The notes under the pieces: model-generated
What the model was told of the DNA's origin: nothing
Databases searched by the model: none
What the model saw: the letters and a program-made list of their open reading frames with translations, nothing else
Translations under genes and position numbers: made by a program
Origin: Ruminiclostridium herbifermentans
Lineage (GTDB): Bacteria; Bacillota; Clostridia; Acetivibrionales; DSM-1351
Assembly: GCF_005473905.2 (NCBI RefSeq)
Contig: NZ_CP061336.1
Coordinates: 2,162,501-2,226,500 of the forward strand
Direction: 5' to 3'
DNA: 64,000 nucleotides
Shown here: in pieces, positions 28,745 through 37,689 of the stretch
Layout of the letters: each line of letters starts with the position of its first letter
How positions within the stretch are numbered: position 1 is the first letter of the stretch

Positions 28745-29479
28745 TCAGGATATTTTCATGGCTTTCGCAACAGCCTCCTCTATTGTTAAGCCAGTATAGT
28801 CCTGTGCACTGAGCCAACGACCACTTTTTTTATCATCCAAAAAGACGCCTACACATATACCGGGAATAGTGCTTTCAGCGCTATTTGGTGCATTTGGCCC
28901 TCCCAAATCTGTACGGCACCAGCCTGGATCGGCAAGATTAATCATTACATCTGTGCCATCAACAGTTAGTGCCAAGTCTTTTGTTACTTTGTCAAGTGCT
29001 GCTTTTGATGCTGAATAAGGTCCCTGCTGTGGTTCGCCGTTAATTCCGCTGCTTGTATTCACAATTCGACCAAAACCACGTTCAATCATTTTCGGCATAA
29101 AATGATAGCAGATCATCATTGGTGCAGTTGTATTAACACGGAAGCTTAAGTCATAATCTTCTGAAGGTGTTTTGAAGTAGTCTGTTCTATAAGTTACTTG
29201 AAGACCTGCATTATTAAGAACAATATCTACCTGAACACCTGTTTCGTCAATTTTTTGAAGCATTGCTCTAATCGAATCGGGATTAGATAATTCAGCTTCC
29301 ATGGTATAACATTTTACCCCAAATAGTTCAACCTTTTTAGCTAATCGTTCTAATATTTCTTTTTTTCTTGCGTGAAGAATTAGATTACAGCCTTTTGATG
29401 CCATAAACAGCGCTGTTAGGTATCCGATTCCTCTAGATGCTCCTGTGATAAGCGCCCATCTTCCTTTTACATCTACCAT
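28745..29479 (-). CDS. Short-chain dehydrogenase/reductase
   Basis: 244 residues. Classical SDR motifs: cofactor loop TGASRGIG near the N-terminus, NNAG, and the catalytic Ser in NTSSGINGEPQQ with YSASKAALD supplying Tyr and Lys. It is therefore a probable NAD(P)-dependent alcohol/ketone oxidoreductase; substrate unknown. The start at 29479 (MVDVKGRWAL) follows GGAGG by five bases; the four extra residues upstream are unlikely. It may belong with the epimerase-like and alcohol dehydrogenase genes upstream, though 230 bases separate it from them. Confidence 0.9.
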   Translation of the reverse strand: MVDVKGRWALITGASRGIGYLTALFMASKGCNLILHARKKEILERLAKKVELFGVKCYTMEAELSNPDSIRAMLQKIDETGVQVDIVLNNAGLQVTYRTDYFKTPSEDYDLSFRVNTTAPMMICYHFMPKMIERGFGRIVNTSSGINGEPQQGPYSASKAALDKVTKDLALTVDGTDVMINLADPGWCRTDLGGPNAPNSAESTIPGICVGVFLDDKKSGRWLSAQDYTGLTIEEAVAKAMKIS

Positions 29480-29712
29480 GTTTACCTCCAATGCCCATTT
29501 TGGACATAAAATTATAATGATATTATTTGTGAAAAATCTCCTTTGTAAAAGTACGCATATCTTTTACTACTCAAACAGCACTAGTTTGTACAGTTATGAG
29601 ATGAAAACTTTCCACACTCACCTAAGCGAATAAGTTTTGATAAATTAAATAGTTAAAAATACTTAATGACAAAGAATCAACCTGTATAGATCTTTGGCTG
29701 CCTTTTCTCATA

Positions 29713-30738
29713 CTAATAACCGCTTTCTTTAACAAGGCTAAGTGCTGTTTCTAAAGAATTTATTACTTTGTCACACCACTTATCAAAATCAACATCTTCC
29801 TGCTGACATTCTTTGTGACTCAGAATATAATTAATACATTCTTTAACTCCTGTATCGAACCTTATTGTTGCCTGAAATTCAGGAACAAGTCTTTTTAGCT
29901 TGCTATTATCAAATACAACGCTGTTGGCCTTGTCACCAATCAAACTTCCTTCAAAATCGAAATCTCCAGCCTTTGCAAGAAAATCAGATGGTACATAATA
30001 AGGTTTAAAATCTACTGCCAGCGCATTAGCAATTGATTTGTAAATCTGATTCCAGCTAAGTGTTTCATCTGAAGTAATTTGGACAGATTCTCCAATTGCA
30101 TGAATATTGCCTATTAGTCCTATAAAGGCTTTAGCAAAATCACGACTGTGGGTCATAGTCCAAAGTGAAGTTCCATCTCCATGAATGATAACAGGTTTAC
30201 CATCTAACATTCTTTTTATAATTTGATAACTACCCTTTTTGCCATGAACTCCGAGGGGTACTGATTTTTCACAGTAAGTATGGCTTGGACGTACAATTGT
30301 TACTGGAAATCCTTGTTCACGATACATTTTCATTAGATACTCTTCGCAGGCGATTTTGTTACGCGAATATTCCCAGTAAGGATTGGCAAGCGGTGTTCCT
30401 TCATTTATAATGAAATTGGAAAGCGGCTTCTGATATGCGGATGCAGAACTAATAAAAATAAACTGATTTGTTTTTCCGTTGAAAAGGCGATAATCCCTTT
30501 CCAACTGTGATGGTACAAATGCTATAAAATCTGCTACACAGTCAAATTTCATTCCTGAAATCTTTTGAGCAACTGCTGCTTCATCATTAATATCGGCACA
30601 GATTGAGTGAAATCCTTTTGGTAAATTTATATTATTATTGCCCCTATTTAATAGATAAAGTTCATGTTTTTCTTCGATTAGTTTTTCGGAAATTGCAGTA
30701 CTAATAGTGCCAGTACCACCAATCAGTAGTATCTTCAT
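29713..30738 (-). CDS. NAD-dependent epimerase/dehydratase-family protein
   Basis: 341 residues of the extended SDR type. Begins MKILLIGGTGTISTAISE with a GxxGxxG cofactor motif. The catalytic tyrosine region appears as NPYWEYSRNKIACEEYL (Tyr-x3-Lys), with ISSASAYQ supplying the serine. It resembles proteins annotated as NAD-dependent epimerases, which include nucleotide-sugar enzymes and chloroplast stem-loop-binding-like proteins. Substrate unknown. Eleven bases downstream of the iron-dependent dehydrogenase gene, so the two are probably one operon. Confidence 0.85.
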   Translation of the reverse strand: MKILLIGGTGTISTAISEKLIEEKHELYLLNRGNNNINLPKGFHSICADINDEAAVAQKISGMKFDCVADFIAFVPSQLERDYRLFNGKTNQFIFISSASAYQKPLSNFIINEGTPLANPYWEYSRNKIACEEYLMKMYREQGFPVTIVRPSHTYCEKSVPLGVHGKKGSYQIIKRMLDGKPVIIHGDGTSLWTMTHSRDFAKAFIGLIGNIHAIGESVQITSDETLSWNQIYKSIANALAVDFKPYYVPSDFLAKAGDFDFEGSLIGDKANSVVFDNSKLKRLVPEFQATIRFDTGVKECINYILSHKECQQEDVDFDKWCDKVINSLETALSLVKESGY

Positions 30739-30749
30739 GTCTTACCTCC

Positions 30750-31919
30750 TTAAAGTGCCAGTCTGTATATCGCTTCAATATCATCTTTTCCAAGAGGTAC
30801 AAAGCCTCCAGTTTTTCCATTTCCTATACCAAAGTTTTTCACTAAAAGTGGAATATCTTCTTCCTTAGCACCAAGTTCTTTGAAGGTGACAGGAAGTCCA
30901 ATTGAGCTTAAAAAATTCTTAAATCTTGTAATACCTTCTATAGCTGTGTTTTCTGGATTTTGAAAGTCCATTTCACAGCCCCATATCCTTACAGCAGCTT
31001 GAGCAAAACGCATAATATCATGGTTTTTAACATAAGTCATCCATGCAGGCATAATAACTGCGAGTCCAGCACCGTGAGCACAATCATAGAGTGCTGAAAG
31101 TTCGTGTTCAATCCCATGACTATTCCAATCATGGCTTCTTCCAACTCCTACTGTATTGTTATGTGCAACCATACCAGCCCACATAATGTTTGCTCTTGCT
31201 TGATAATTATCAGGATGCTTGATAACCTTTGGTACTTCGTTAATCATGGTAAGTAGAACTGCTTCACAAAGCCTGTCCGTAATTTCAACATCCCTTGTAT
31301 TAGTAAAATATCGCTCAAAAACATGAGCCATGATATCAGCGGCACCACAGGCTGTCTGGTATGCAGGCAAAGTTACTGTAAGCTGAGGATTTAATATAGA
31401 AAAAACAGGGCGGAGGCAGTCACTTCCAGCACCTCTCTTAAGCATACCATCAACTTTTGTAATAACAGTATTACCTGAACCTTCACTTCCTGCAGCAGCA
31501 ATTGTAAGAACCGTTGCAACTGGAAGTGCCTTTTGTACTGAAGCCTTTCCACTGAAGAAATCCCAAAAGTCTCCATCATATGGAACACCAGCTGCAATAG
31601 CCTTGGCAGTATCAATAGCAGAACCTCCGCCTACGGCAAGCACAAAATCAACTTTTTCATTTCTGCATATATCAATTCCTTCATAAACTTTATCATCTTT
31701 GGGATTAGGAACTATTCCTCCAAGTTCTGAATAATTGATACTTGATGCTGAAAGAGATTGCTTAATTTTGTCTAGTAGCCCAGAACGAACCACCGAACCA
31801 CCGCCATAAACGATTAATACCTTTGTTCCACCAAATTCTTTTACAAGAGAACCGCACTGTGATTCTGTATTGCTGCCAAAGACAAATTTTGTGGGACTGT
31901 AAAAAGTAAAATTATCCAT
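30750..31919 (-). CDS. Iron-containing alcohol dehydrogenase (butanol dehydrogenase-like)
   Basis: 389 residues, group III alcohol dehydrogenase. FVLAVGGGSAIDTAKAIA is the NAD(P)-binding region. Metal ligands are in GAADIMAHVFE (Asp and His), RSHDWNSHGIEHEL and CAHGAGLAV (His). It resembles clostridial NADPH-dependent butanol dehydrogenases and YugJ/YqhD-like aldehyde reductases, so a role in reducing aldehydes is likely. Divergent from the AraC-type regulator at 32044, with a 124-base shared promoter region, suggesting local control. Confidence 0.92.
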   Translation of the reverse strand: MDNFTFYSPTKFVFGSNTESQCGSLVKEFGGTKVLIVYGGGSVVRSGLLDKIKQSLSASSINYSELGGIVPNPKDDKVYEGIDICRNEKVDFVLAVGGGSAIDTAKAIAAGVPYDGDFWDFFSGKASVQKALPVATVLTIAAAGSEGSGNTVITKVDGMLKRGAGSDCLRPVFSILNPQLTVTLPAYQTACGAADIMAHVFERYFTNTRDVEITDRLCEAVLLTMINEVPKVIKHPDNYQARANIMWAGMVAHNNTVGVGRSHDWNSHGIEHELSALYDCAHGAGLAVIMPAWMTYVKNHDIMRFAQAAVRIWGCEMDFQNPENTAIEGITRFKNFLSSIGLPVTFKELGAKEEDIPLLVKNFGIGNGKTGGFVPLGKDDIEAIYRLAL

Positions 31920-32043
31920 AATGCTTATCTCCTTGATTAAAAATGTATTGATTCTAAAAATACTATAATATGATACCAGTTATTAAAAAAAATGCTATAA
32001 TAAAAATTATAATAAGTTGTACAAATCTATTCTAGGGGTGCAT

Positions 32044-32922
32044 ATGAAAAAATTATTCGAAGAAAGTAATACACTTGTTTCTCCAATAGAGTGCTTTATG
32101 TTTAATTCAGAAAAAGAGAACTTTCCGGTAAAATCACACTGGCATTATTTTTTAGAAATTATTTATATGATTAAAGGAAGAATAAAGGTGATGTCAGATG
32201 GTAATGTGTATTACCTAAATCCTAATGATATGATTATCATTCATTCTAAGTCTATTCATTCTATTTATTCAGATGATACAGAACCACCTGTATATGCTGT
32301 TTTGAAATTTGATATTAATCGAATTAGACTTACAACTGAATATTCGCCAAAAATGAGTTTGATTTTTAGTGCTGCCAGAAATTTTAAAGAAGCAAGCATT
32401 TATATGTCAGCGAAGGATACTGAAATATTTGATATAAAATATATATTTGAAAATTGTATTTCTGAAATAAATAAAAAGGATTATGGATATGATATGCTTC
32501 TCAATGCTCAGCTTTATACTCTTCTTATGAAAATACTAAGGTACTGGCGCAGTAAAGGCTTTGATACTACAAAAATAAAAAAAGCACATAGTGAGAATGA
32601 ATCTATACATTCTATTAGTGAGTATATTGATATACATTCTGCTGAATCTTTAAAGGTTGAGGAACTTGCAGAAAAGTGCGGTATGAGCTATTCTTACTTT
32701 GCAAAAAGATTTAGAGAACTATATGGTCAGTCCTGTAAGAATTTTATTGAATATATACGTGTCAGTAAAGCTGAAGATTATCTGATTTTTACAGACTACA
32801 GTTTAAATTATATCAGTCAGGAAACAGGTTTTTCAGATTGCAGTCATTTTATTAAGGTGTTTAAGGCTCGTAAGGGTGTGACTCCAAAGCAATTTAGACT
32901 TAATTACAGAATAAAAAATTGA
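32044..32922 (+). CDS. AraC-family transcriptional regulator
   Basis: 292 residues. Cupin-type N-terminal domain (VKSHWHYFLEIIYMIKGRIK, typical HWHxxxEI ligand-binding strand). C-terminal double helix-turn-helix (KVEELAEKCGMSYSYFAKRF and LNYISQETGFSDCSHFIKVF, then KGVTPKQFR). ATG 32044 follows AGGGGTGC. Divergent from the dehydrogenase operon, which it probably regulates (inference). Confidence 0.92.
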   Translation: MKKLFEESNTLVSPIECFMFNSEKENFPVKSHWHYFLEIIYMIKGRIKVMSDGNVYYLNPNDMIIIHSKSIHSIYSDDTEPPVYAVLKFDINRIRLTTEYSPKMSLIFSAARNFKEASIYMSAKDTEIFDIKYIFENCISEINKKDYGYDMLLNAQLYTLLMKILRYWRSKGFDTTKIKKAHSENESIHSISEYIDIHSAESLKVEELAEKCGMSYSYFAKRFRELYGQSCKNFIEYIRVSKAEDYLIFTDYSLNYISQETGFSDCSHFIKVFKARKGVTPKQFRLNYRIKN

Positions 32923-33062
32923 CATGTAAAATGACATAAAAAACTGATATAAAAAGCTGATATAGTTAAGTAGATAAAAGCTAACTTCCCAAAAATCAAT
33001 AATACATTTAATTTATTATGGTGTAATGAGACACTAATTACATAAAATAGGAGAGTAAATAA

Positions 33063-33656
33063 ATGAATGAGGCAAAGAATGAATTTTTAATGTTGTTTAC
33101 AAAATATATAAAACGAGAAGGTTCTCAAAAACTTTTATTGTGGCTGGAAAGCTCAGACTTCTTTATTGCACCAGCATCAGCAAAGTATCATTTAGCTTGT
33201 GAAGGCGGACTTTGTACACACAGTATAAATGTTTTCAAACGCCTTGCAGATGGATTTTGCAGAGAAAAAGGTTATAAAGACTTTGAGGAAGCTTCAACAG
33301 AAGAAAAGGAGAAAGTTGCTATATGCGGACTTTTGCATGATTTATGTAAAGTTAATTTCTATGAGATAGAATATAGAAACAAAAAAGATGAAAAGGGAGT
33401 ATGGCAAAAAGTTGCTACATATGTAATTAACGATAGGTTGCCTTATGGACATGGTGAAAAGTCAGTTTATATAATTTCAGGTTTTATGCGTCTTTCAAGA
33501 GAAGAGTCTATTGCTATCAGGTGGCATATGGGGGGATTTGATGATGCAGTAAAAGGCGGCTCATATAGCTTGAGTCATGCGTATGAGCAATTTCCATTTG
33601 CTGTAATGCTTCATATAGCTGATTTGCAAGCTTCATATTTAGATGAGAGGAAATGA
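33063..33656 (+). CDS. HD-domain hydrolase-like protein
   Basis: 197 residues. HD-type motifs: LCTHSINVFKRL, ICGLLHDLCKVNFY (His-Asp), GHGEKSVYII, RWHMGGFDD (further His) and LHIADLQASY (Asp). This arrangement resembles HD proteins found in Firmicutes and their phages. A nucleotide or phosphodiester substrate is likely but unknown. GGAGAG precedes ATG. Monocistronic. Confidence 0.82.
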   Translation: MNEAKNEFLMLFTKYIKREGSQKLLLWLESSDFFIAPASAKYHLACEGGLCTHSINVFKRLADGFCREKGYKDFEEASTEEKEKVAICGLLHDLCKVNFYEIEYRNKKDEKGVWQKVATYVINDRLPYGHGEKSVYIISGFMRLSREESIAIRWHMGGFDDAVKGGSYSLSHAYEQFPFAVMLHIADLQASYLDERK

Positions 33657-33825
33657 GAAACAGAGGTTATTCATTTTTTAGAATAAAGTAAATTCTGAGG
33701 ACTAAATCAATGATTATTGTTGTGACAGCATTATTTTCTTTATAAATACGGGATAGTTTTTTAGCATATGGCTGCATTATAACCGATAGTAATTGACTTC
33801 AATAAAATATGTATAGGAGGCTATT

Positions 33826-34242
33826 ATGGACTCAGCGAGTAAGCTGACAGTTTTTTTTGATGACCCTTTTTGGGTTGGTGTTTACGAACGCAGAGTGAAT
33901 AATTTACTTGAGGCAGCAAGAATAGTATTTGGTGAGGAACCAAAGGATTATGAGGTATATTATTACTTATTAAATAATTGGAGTAAATTAAGGTTTAGCC
34001 CACCTGTAAGACAATGTGTAAAGGCAGAGGGAAGAATAAATCCTAAGAGAATGCAGAGAGCAATAAATAAGCAACTATCCCAGACAGGAGTTGGTACTAA
34101 AGCACAGCAAGCCTTGAAGCTGCAGCATGAGCAAGCAGTATTGCATAGAAAAGCGTATAACAAACAAAAATCAGAAGAAGAAAAACTTTTTAAGTACAAG
34201 CTTAAACAACAAAAAAAGAAAGAGAAACACAGAGGGAGGTAA
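33826..34242 (+). CDS. YjdF-family protein (DUF2992)
   Basis: 138 residues. The N-terminus KLTVFFDDPFWVGVYER and following AARIVFGEEPKDYEVY match the YjdF family. The C-terminal third is lysine- and glutamine-rich (EEEKLFKYKLKQQKKKEKH), as in relatives. Some yjdF genes are under the yjdF riboswitch that binds azaaromatic compounds; I looked for it in 33657-33825 and did not recognise it. Function unknown. TAGGAGG precedes ATG. Confidence 0.8.
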   Translation: MDSASKLTVFFDDPFWVGVYERRVNNLLEAARIVFGEEPKDYEVYYYLLNNWSKLRFSPPVRQCVKAEGRINPKRMQRAINKQLSQTGVGTKAQQALKLQHEQAVLHRKAYNKQKSEEEKLFKYKLKQQKKKEKHRGR

Positions 34243-34269
34243 ACATAAACTGTATATAATTATTATATA

Positions 34270-34299
34270 TTGACAAAAACCTGTCTAAAATGCTATATT
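34270..34299 (+). promoter_or_regulatory. Promoter of the trpP-ecf operon
   Basis: TTGACA at 34270-34275, an 18-bp spacer, and TATATT at 34294-34299 preceded by TGC (extended -10). The predicted transcript starts near 34305-34308, immediately before the triplet repeat. Confidence 0.75.
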
Positions 34300-34305
34300 C
34301 AATAT

Positions 34306-34343
34306 AAGTAGAGATGAGATTAGATGAGATTAGACGAGATGAG
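34306..34343 (+). promoter_or_regulatory. TRAP-like binding site and antiterminator arm
   Basis: Seven (G/T)AG triplets occur at exact 5-nt spacing: GAG 34311, GAG 34316, TAG 34321, GAG 34326, TAG 34331, GAG 34336, GAG 34341, separated by AT or AC. This is the recognition pattern of the trp RNA-binding attenuation protein. AAGTAGAG (34306-34313), at the edge of the site, is complementary to CTCTACTT (34471-34478) in the downstream terminator, so protein binding would block antitermination. Confidence 0.7.
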
Positions 34344-34469
34344 AAACAAGCAAGTTGTTTTCTAATAATATGTTTTTGTGATATTTTTCTTGTCAAGAAT
34401 TTGAAAAAATATTGTATTATTTAGTTAGAATATATCGACTTGTGTTGTTTGTTAAAATTAGAATTTCAG

Positions 34470-34506
34470 CCTCTACTTGATAAAATTATTTTGTGGAGGT
34501 TTTTTT
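34470..34506 (+). terminator. Attenuator-type terminator covering the trpP ribosome binding site
   Basis: CCTCTAC (34470-34476) pairs with GTGGAGG (34493-34499), followed by seven T. GGAGG in the 3' arm is the trpP ribosome binding site, seven bases before ATG 34507. Forming the hairpin would both stop transcription and hide the ribosome binding site. Confidence 0.75.
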
Positions 34507-35067
34507 ATGGAAAAAAGAGTTGTTGTTAAAGAAAAAAAATCTGGATTATCAATTTCAGACGTAATTTTAGTGGGTGTTTTGCTTGCAGTAGGTGCAGTGT
34601 TAAAACTCTTTGTAGGGTCTATGTTTACAGTTATGAAACCTAATTTCATAATTGCTATGTATTGTTTAGCAATACTTTTGATTAAGCCTAAATTTATTGA
34701 AGCAGTCGTTATTGGGATTTTAGCAGGTGCTATATGTCAGGTATTTCCAGGTACTCCTTATATAAACTTAATTAGTGAACCTATTGGAGCAATAGTAATG
34801 GTTCTGCTTCTTTATATTCCTATGAGCATTGGTAAGTTCTCGTTAAAACCTATAATTTGTACTTTCTTAAGTACGCTAGCTAGCGGATTTACTTTTATAG
34901 GAGTTCTATATGCGGCTTTTTATTCAGGCGCAAGTGTAACAACTATTCCAATTAGTGTGTTTATAACAATTATACTTGGAACGGCTTTATTAAATTCTAT
35001 AATTGTTCAGATATTATTTATACCATTAAAACTTGCACTAGGACGTGGCGAAACTGTTGCTAATTAA
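34507..35067 (+). CDS. trpP: TrpP-like tryptophan ECF transporter substrate-binding (S) component
   Basis: 186 residues with about six membrane helices. It resembles Bacillus TrpP: FTVMKPNFIIAMYCLAILL, VIGILAGAICQVFPGTPYIN and ISEPIGAIVMVL correspond to the MKPD, GI-x-G-P and DKP blocks of that family as I recall them. It should bind tryptophan in the membrane. The adjacent ecfA1-ecfA2-ecfT genes would supply energy. The TRAP-like leader is an independent reason to assign tryptophan. ATG 34507 follows GGAGG in the attenuator; the TTG at 34477 lies in its loop. Confidence 0.8.
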   Translation: MEKRVVVKEKKSGLSISDVILVGVLLAVGAVLKLFVGSMFTVMKPNFIIAMYCLAILLIKPKFIEAVVIGILAGAICQVFPGTPYINLISEPIGAIVMVLLLYIPMSIGKFSLKPIICTFLSTLASGFTFIGVLYAAFYSGASVTTIPISVFITIILGTALLNSIIVQILFIPLKLALGRGETVAN

Positions 35068-35154
35068 GTTTTGATTATGAATGAGTTGTGTAAAGTTCAA
35101 AAAATTAAAATGCTATAATAATTGGTTTTTATCTAAAATAGAAACGGTGAGAAT

Positions 35155-35994
35155 ATGATTGATTTTAGGGATTTTTCATTTAAGTATAAGAAAAGTGAAG
35201 ATTTTGCGTTAAAGGAAATAAACTTATCTATAGAAAAAGGTGAGTTTGTTGGAATTATAGGGAATAGCGGCGCTGGTAAATCTACATTTACATATGCATT
35301 AAACGGTATTATACCACATCATTTTGAAGGTGACTTTTATGGAGAAGTAAATGTAAATGGACTAGATACAGTAGAGTCTTCGCCATCTCAGCTTGCCTTA
35401 AGTGTAGGCAGTGTATTTCAGGATATTGATGGACAAATGGTTTCTTCAGTTGTTGAAGACGAAATTCTTTTTGGACTTGAAAATTTCGGTGTGCCTCATG
35501 AAGATATTGAAAAGAGAATAACTGACATACTTAAGATGGTAGGAATAGAAGAACTGCGATATAGAAATATCAGCACTTTGAGTGGAGGGCAAAAGCAAAA
35601 GGTCGCAATAGCAGCAGTGGCGGCTCTTATGCCTGATATTCTGGTTTTAGATGAGCCAACAGCAGAACTTGACCCCCAAAGCAGTCTTCAAATTTATAAT
35701 ATGCTGCGTATGCTTAATGAAAAAATGAAGATAACCATTATTGTAGTAGAGCAAAAAATTATGTTGCTCAGTGAGTTTTCAAAACGCTTGCTCATAATAA
35801 ATGAAGGAAGTATATTTTTAGACGGAAAGCCTCATGAGGTGTTAAAGGATACTGAAAAGCTTCGTCAAATAGGAGTTAATTGTCCGAGAGTGGCCACTTT
35901 AGCCACCAATTTAATAGAGAAAAAGTTATATGATGGTCCTGTACCTGTTAATGTTGATGAGGCCGAAGTAATGGTAAAAAATGTTATTTTATGA
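35155..35994 (+). CDS. ecfA1: ECF transporter ATPase subunit A1
   Basis: 279 residues. ABC ATPase with Walker A GNSGAGKST, Q-loop VFQDIDGQ, signature LSGGQKQKVAIA, Walker B DILVLDEPTAELD and a switch glutamine-type VVEQKI. Energises vitamin or amino-acid import with EcfA2 and EcfT on the cytoplasmic face. 87 bases after trpP and in line with it, which implies a dedicated module. Confidence 0.92.
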   Translation: MIDFRDFSFKYKKSEDFALKEINLSIEKGEFVGIIGNSGAGKSTFTYALNGIIPHHFEGDFYGEVNVNGLDTVESSPSQLALSVGSVFQDIDGQMVSSVVEDEILFGLENFGVPHEDIEKRITDILKMVGIEELRYRNISTLSGGQKQKVAIAAVAALMPDILVLDEPTAELDPQSSLQIYNMLRMLNEKMKITIIVVEQKIMLLSEFSKRLLIINEGSIFLDGKPHEVLKDTEKLRQIGVNCPRVATLATNLIEKKLYDGPVPVNVDEAEVMVKNVIL

Positions 35995-36101
35995 ATAAAA
36001 TATTTCTTAAAATAATAAAGGGTTTATAGAGGAGCATGAGCGTTTTAAAGTGGTTATTGCTCTTATAATATTTGTGTTTTAATAGTTCATGGAGGTCATA
36101 A

Positions 36102-36902
36102 ATGATTAAATTCAGCAATGTTTCTTTTGCATATGATAAAAATAAAATTCTAGAAAATATAAGCTTTACAATTGAAAAGGGCGAATTTGTTGCTATAGTG
36201 GGCAGAAATGGTGCTGGTAAAACAACACTTATGAAGCTTTTTAATGGACTTTTAAAACCAACTTCTGGAAATATTACAATAGCAAATTTAGACACTAAGC
36301 AGGCAAAAACAAGTGAACTAGCTAAGCATGTTGGATTTTTGTTTCAGAATCCTGACAGACAGATTTGCCAGAATACTGTAAAGGACGAAATTGCATTTGG
36401 CTTGAAATGTGTATTAGATGATAAAAATGAAATAGAAAGACGATGTAAGGAAACCATTGAGAGATTTGGATTTCCAGCTGATAAGGATCCTTTTTCTATG
36501 AGCAGGGGTGAGCGTCAGAAAGTAGCACTTGCTTCAATCATTGCGCTTTCACCTGAAATTTTAGTTCTTGATGAACCTACAACTGGTTTGGATTATAAGG
36601 AATGTATGCATATAATGAATATCATAGAAGAACTAAACCAAAGAGGTACTACTGTAATAATGGTATGTCATGATATGGAGTTGGTTTCAGATTTCGCAAA
36701 GAGAGTAATGGTGATTGGGGAAAAAGGAATATTAGAGGATGATACCTGCAACAAGGTTATGGTTAATTCATCTATTTTAAAAAGAGCATCTCTTGCTGCA
36801 CCGCAAATTGCAGAGTTAGCAATTAGGCTTGGTAATGATTTTCAAGGTGTTTTAACCATTGACGAAATGACTGAAAAAATAGAGAGTAGGTGCAAGGCTT
36901 GA
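36102..36902 (+). CDS. ecfA2: ECF transporter ATPase subunit A2
   Basis: 266 residues. Walker A GRNGAGKTT, Q-loop LFQNPDRQI, Walker B EILVLDEPTTGLD and switch MVCHDME. The signature motif is altered: MSRGERQK replaces LSGGQ, so its composite ATP site with A1 may be weaker. The NPDRQ stretch is typical of ECF ATPases. ATGGAGGTC precedes ATG 36102. Overlaps the start of ecfT by four bases. Confidence 0.92.
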   Translation: MIKFSNVSFAYDKNKILENISFTIEKGEFVAIVGRNGAGKTTLMKLFNGLLKPTSGNITIANLDTKQAKTSELAKHVGFLFQNPDRQICQNTVKDEIAFGLKCVLDDKNEIERRCKETIERFGFPADKDPFSMSRGERQKVALASIIALSPEILVLDEPTTGLDYKECMHIMNIIEELNQRGTTVIMVCHDMELVSDFAKRVMVIGEKGILEDDTCNKVMVNSSILKRASLAAPQIAELAIRLGNDFQGVLTIDEMTEKIESRCKA

Positions 36903-37663
36903 AAGGAATTTTAGAGTATTCTCAAGGTAATACAATTATACATAATTTAAACCCGTTAACAAAAATGCTGCTTGCCTTATTGATTTGTATGAGCAGTTTT
37001 GCAAATGGTAATTTAATTATGGCAGTTGCTATAATAGCTCTGAATGTTATTATTGGGTATATGGCAGGCATTGGAAAGAAATCTGTTTCGGTATTGGTAA
37101 CCCTATTAAAAATAGGACTTATTTTGTTTTTGATACAAGTACTATTAATTAGAACAGGGGATAAGCTGCTGCAATTGCCTCTAAATCTTTACATTACTGA
37201 TGTTGGACTTAAATTTTCAACATTGCTTGTTTTTAGGCTTATAGGTGCAACAATGCCACTAATTATAATGCTTACAGTTACTAAAATGAGTGATTTGACG
37301 AATGTATTGGTACAAAAGCTGCATATACCTTATAAATATGCTTTTGCTTTTATAACTGCCTTACGCTTTATACCTATATTTGAACATGAAATGAATGGAA
37401 TAATAGAATCCCAGACAGCAAGAGGCGTTGAATTTGACACAAAAAATCCAATAAAGAAATTAAAGCTGGTGCTGCCATTATGTGTACCACTTCTGATTTC
37501 ATCAGTAAAACGTATAGAAGGAAGCGCCATATCAGCTGAGTTAAGAGGCTTTAATGTCCGAAAGAGAAACAGTGGCTACAAGAAATACACTTTCAGATTG
37601 AGTGATTATACTGTAATATTAGTATCAATACTTGTTTTTGTTATAAGTGTGGCATTTGTTTAA
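36899..37663 (+). CDS. ecfT: ECF transporter transmembrane (T) component
   Basis: 254 residues, several membrane helices. The coupling-helix motifs ESQTARGVEFD and SAELRGFNV supply the two Ala/Leu-Arg-Gly signatures that contact the ATPases. The start is taken as TTG 36899, overlapping the ecfA2 stop as TTGA with TAGGTG upstream; GTG 36890 is possible but too close to its ribosome binding site. Last gene of the trpP-ecf operon. Confidence 0.9.
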   Translation: MKGILEYSQGNTIIHNLNPLTKMLLALLICMSSFANGNLIMAVAIIALNVIIGYMAGIGKKSVSVLVTLLKIGLILFLIQVLLIRTGDKLLQLPLNLYITDVGLKFSTLLVFRLIGATMPLIIMLTVTKMSDLTNVLVQKLHIPYKYAFAFITALRFIPIFEHEMNGIIESQTARGVEFDTKNPIKKLKLVLPLCVPLLISSVKRIEGSAISAELRGFNVRKRNSGYKKYTFRLSDYTVILVSILVFVISVAFV

Positions 37664-37689
37664 TTAGGTTTGATGTTTTGCTGTAACTT

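Noticed and set aside
33657-33825. yjdF riboswitch before the YjdF-like gene
   Set aside because: Looked for it because relatives have one, but no recognisable conserved core is present.
36102-36902. EcfA2 as a broken ATPase because its signature reads MSRGE
   Set aside because: Walker A, Walker B and switch residues are intact; asymmetric signatures are tolerated in ECF ATPase pairs.
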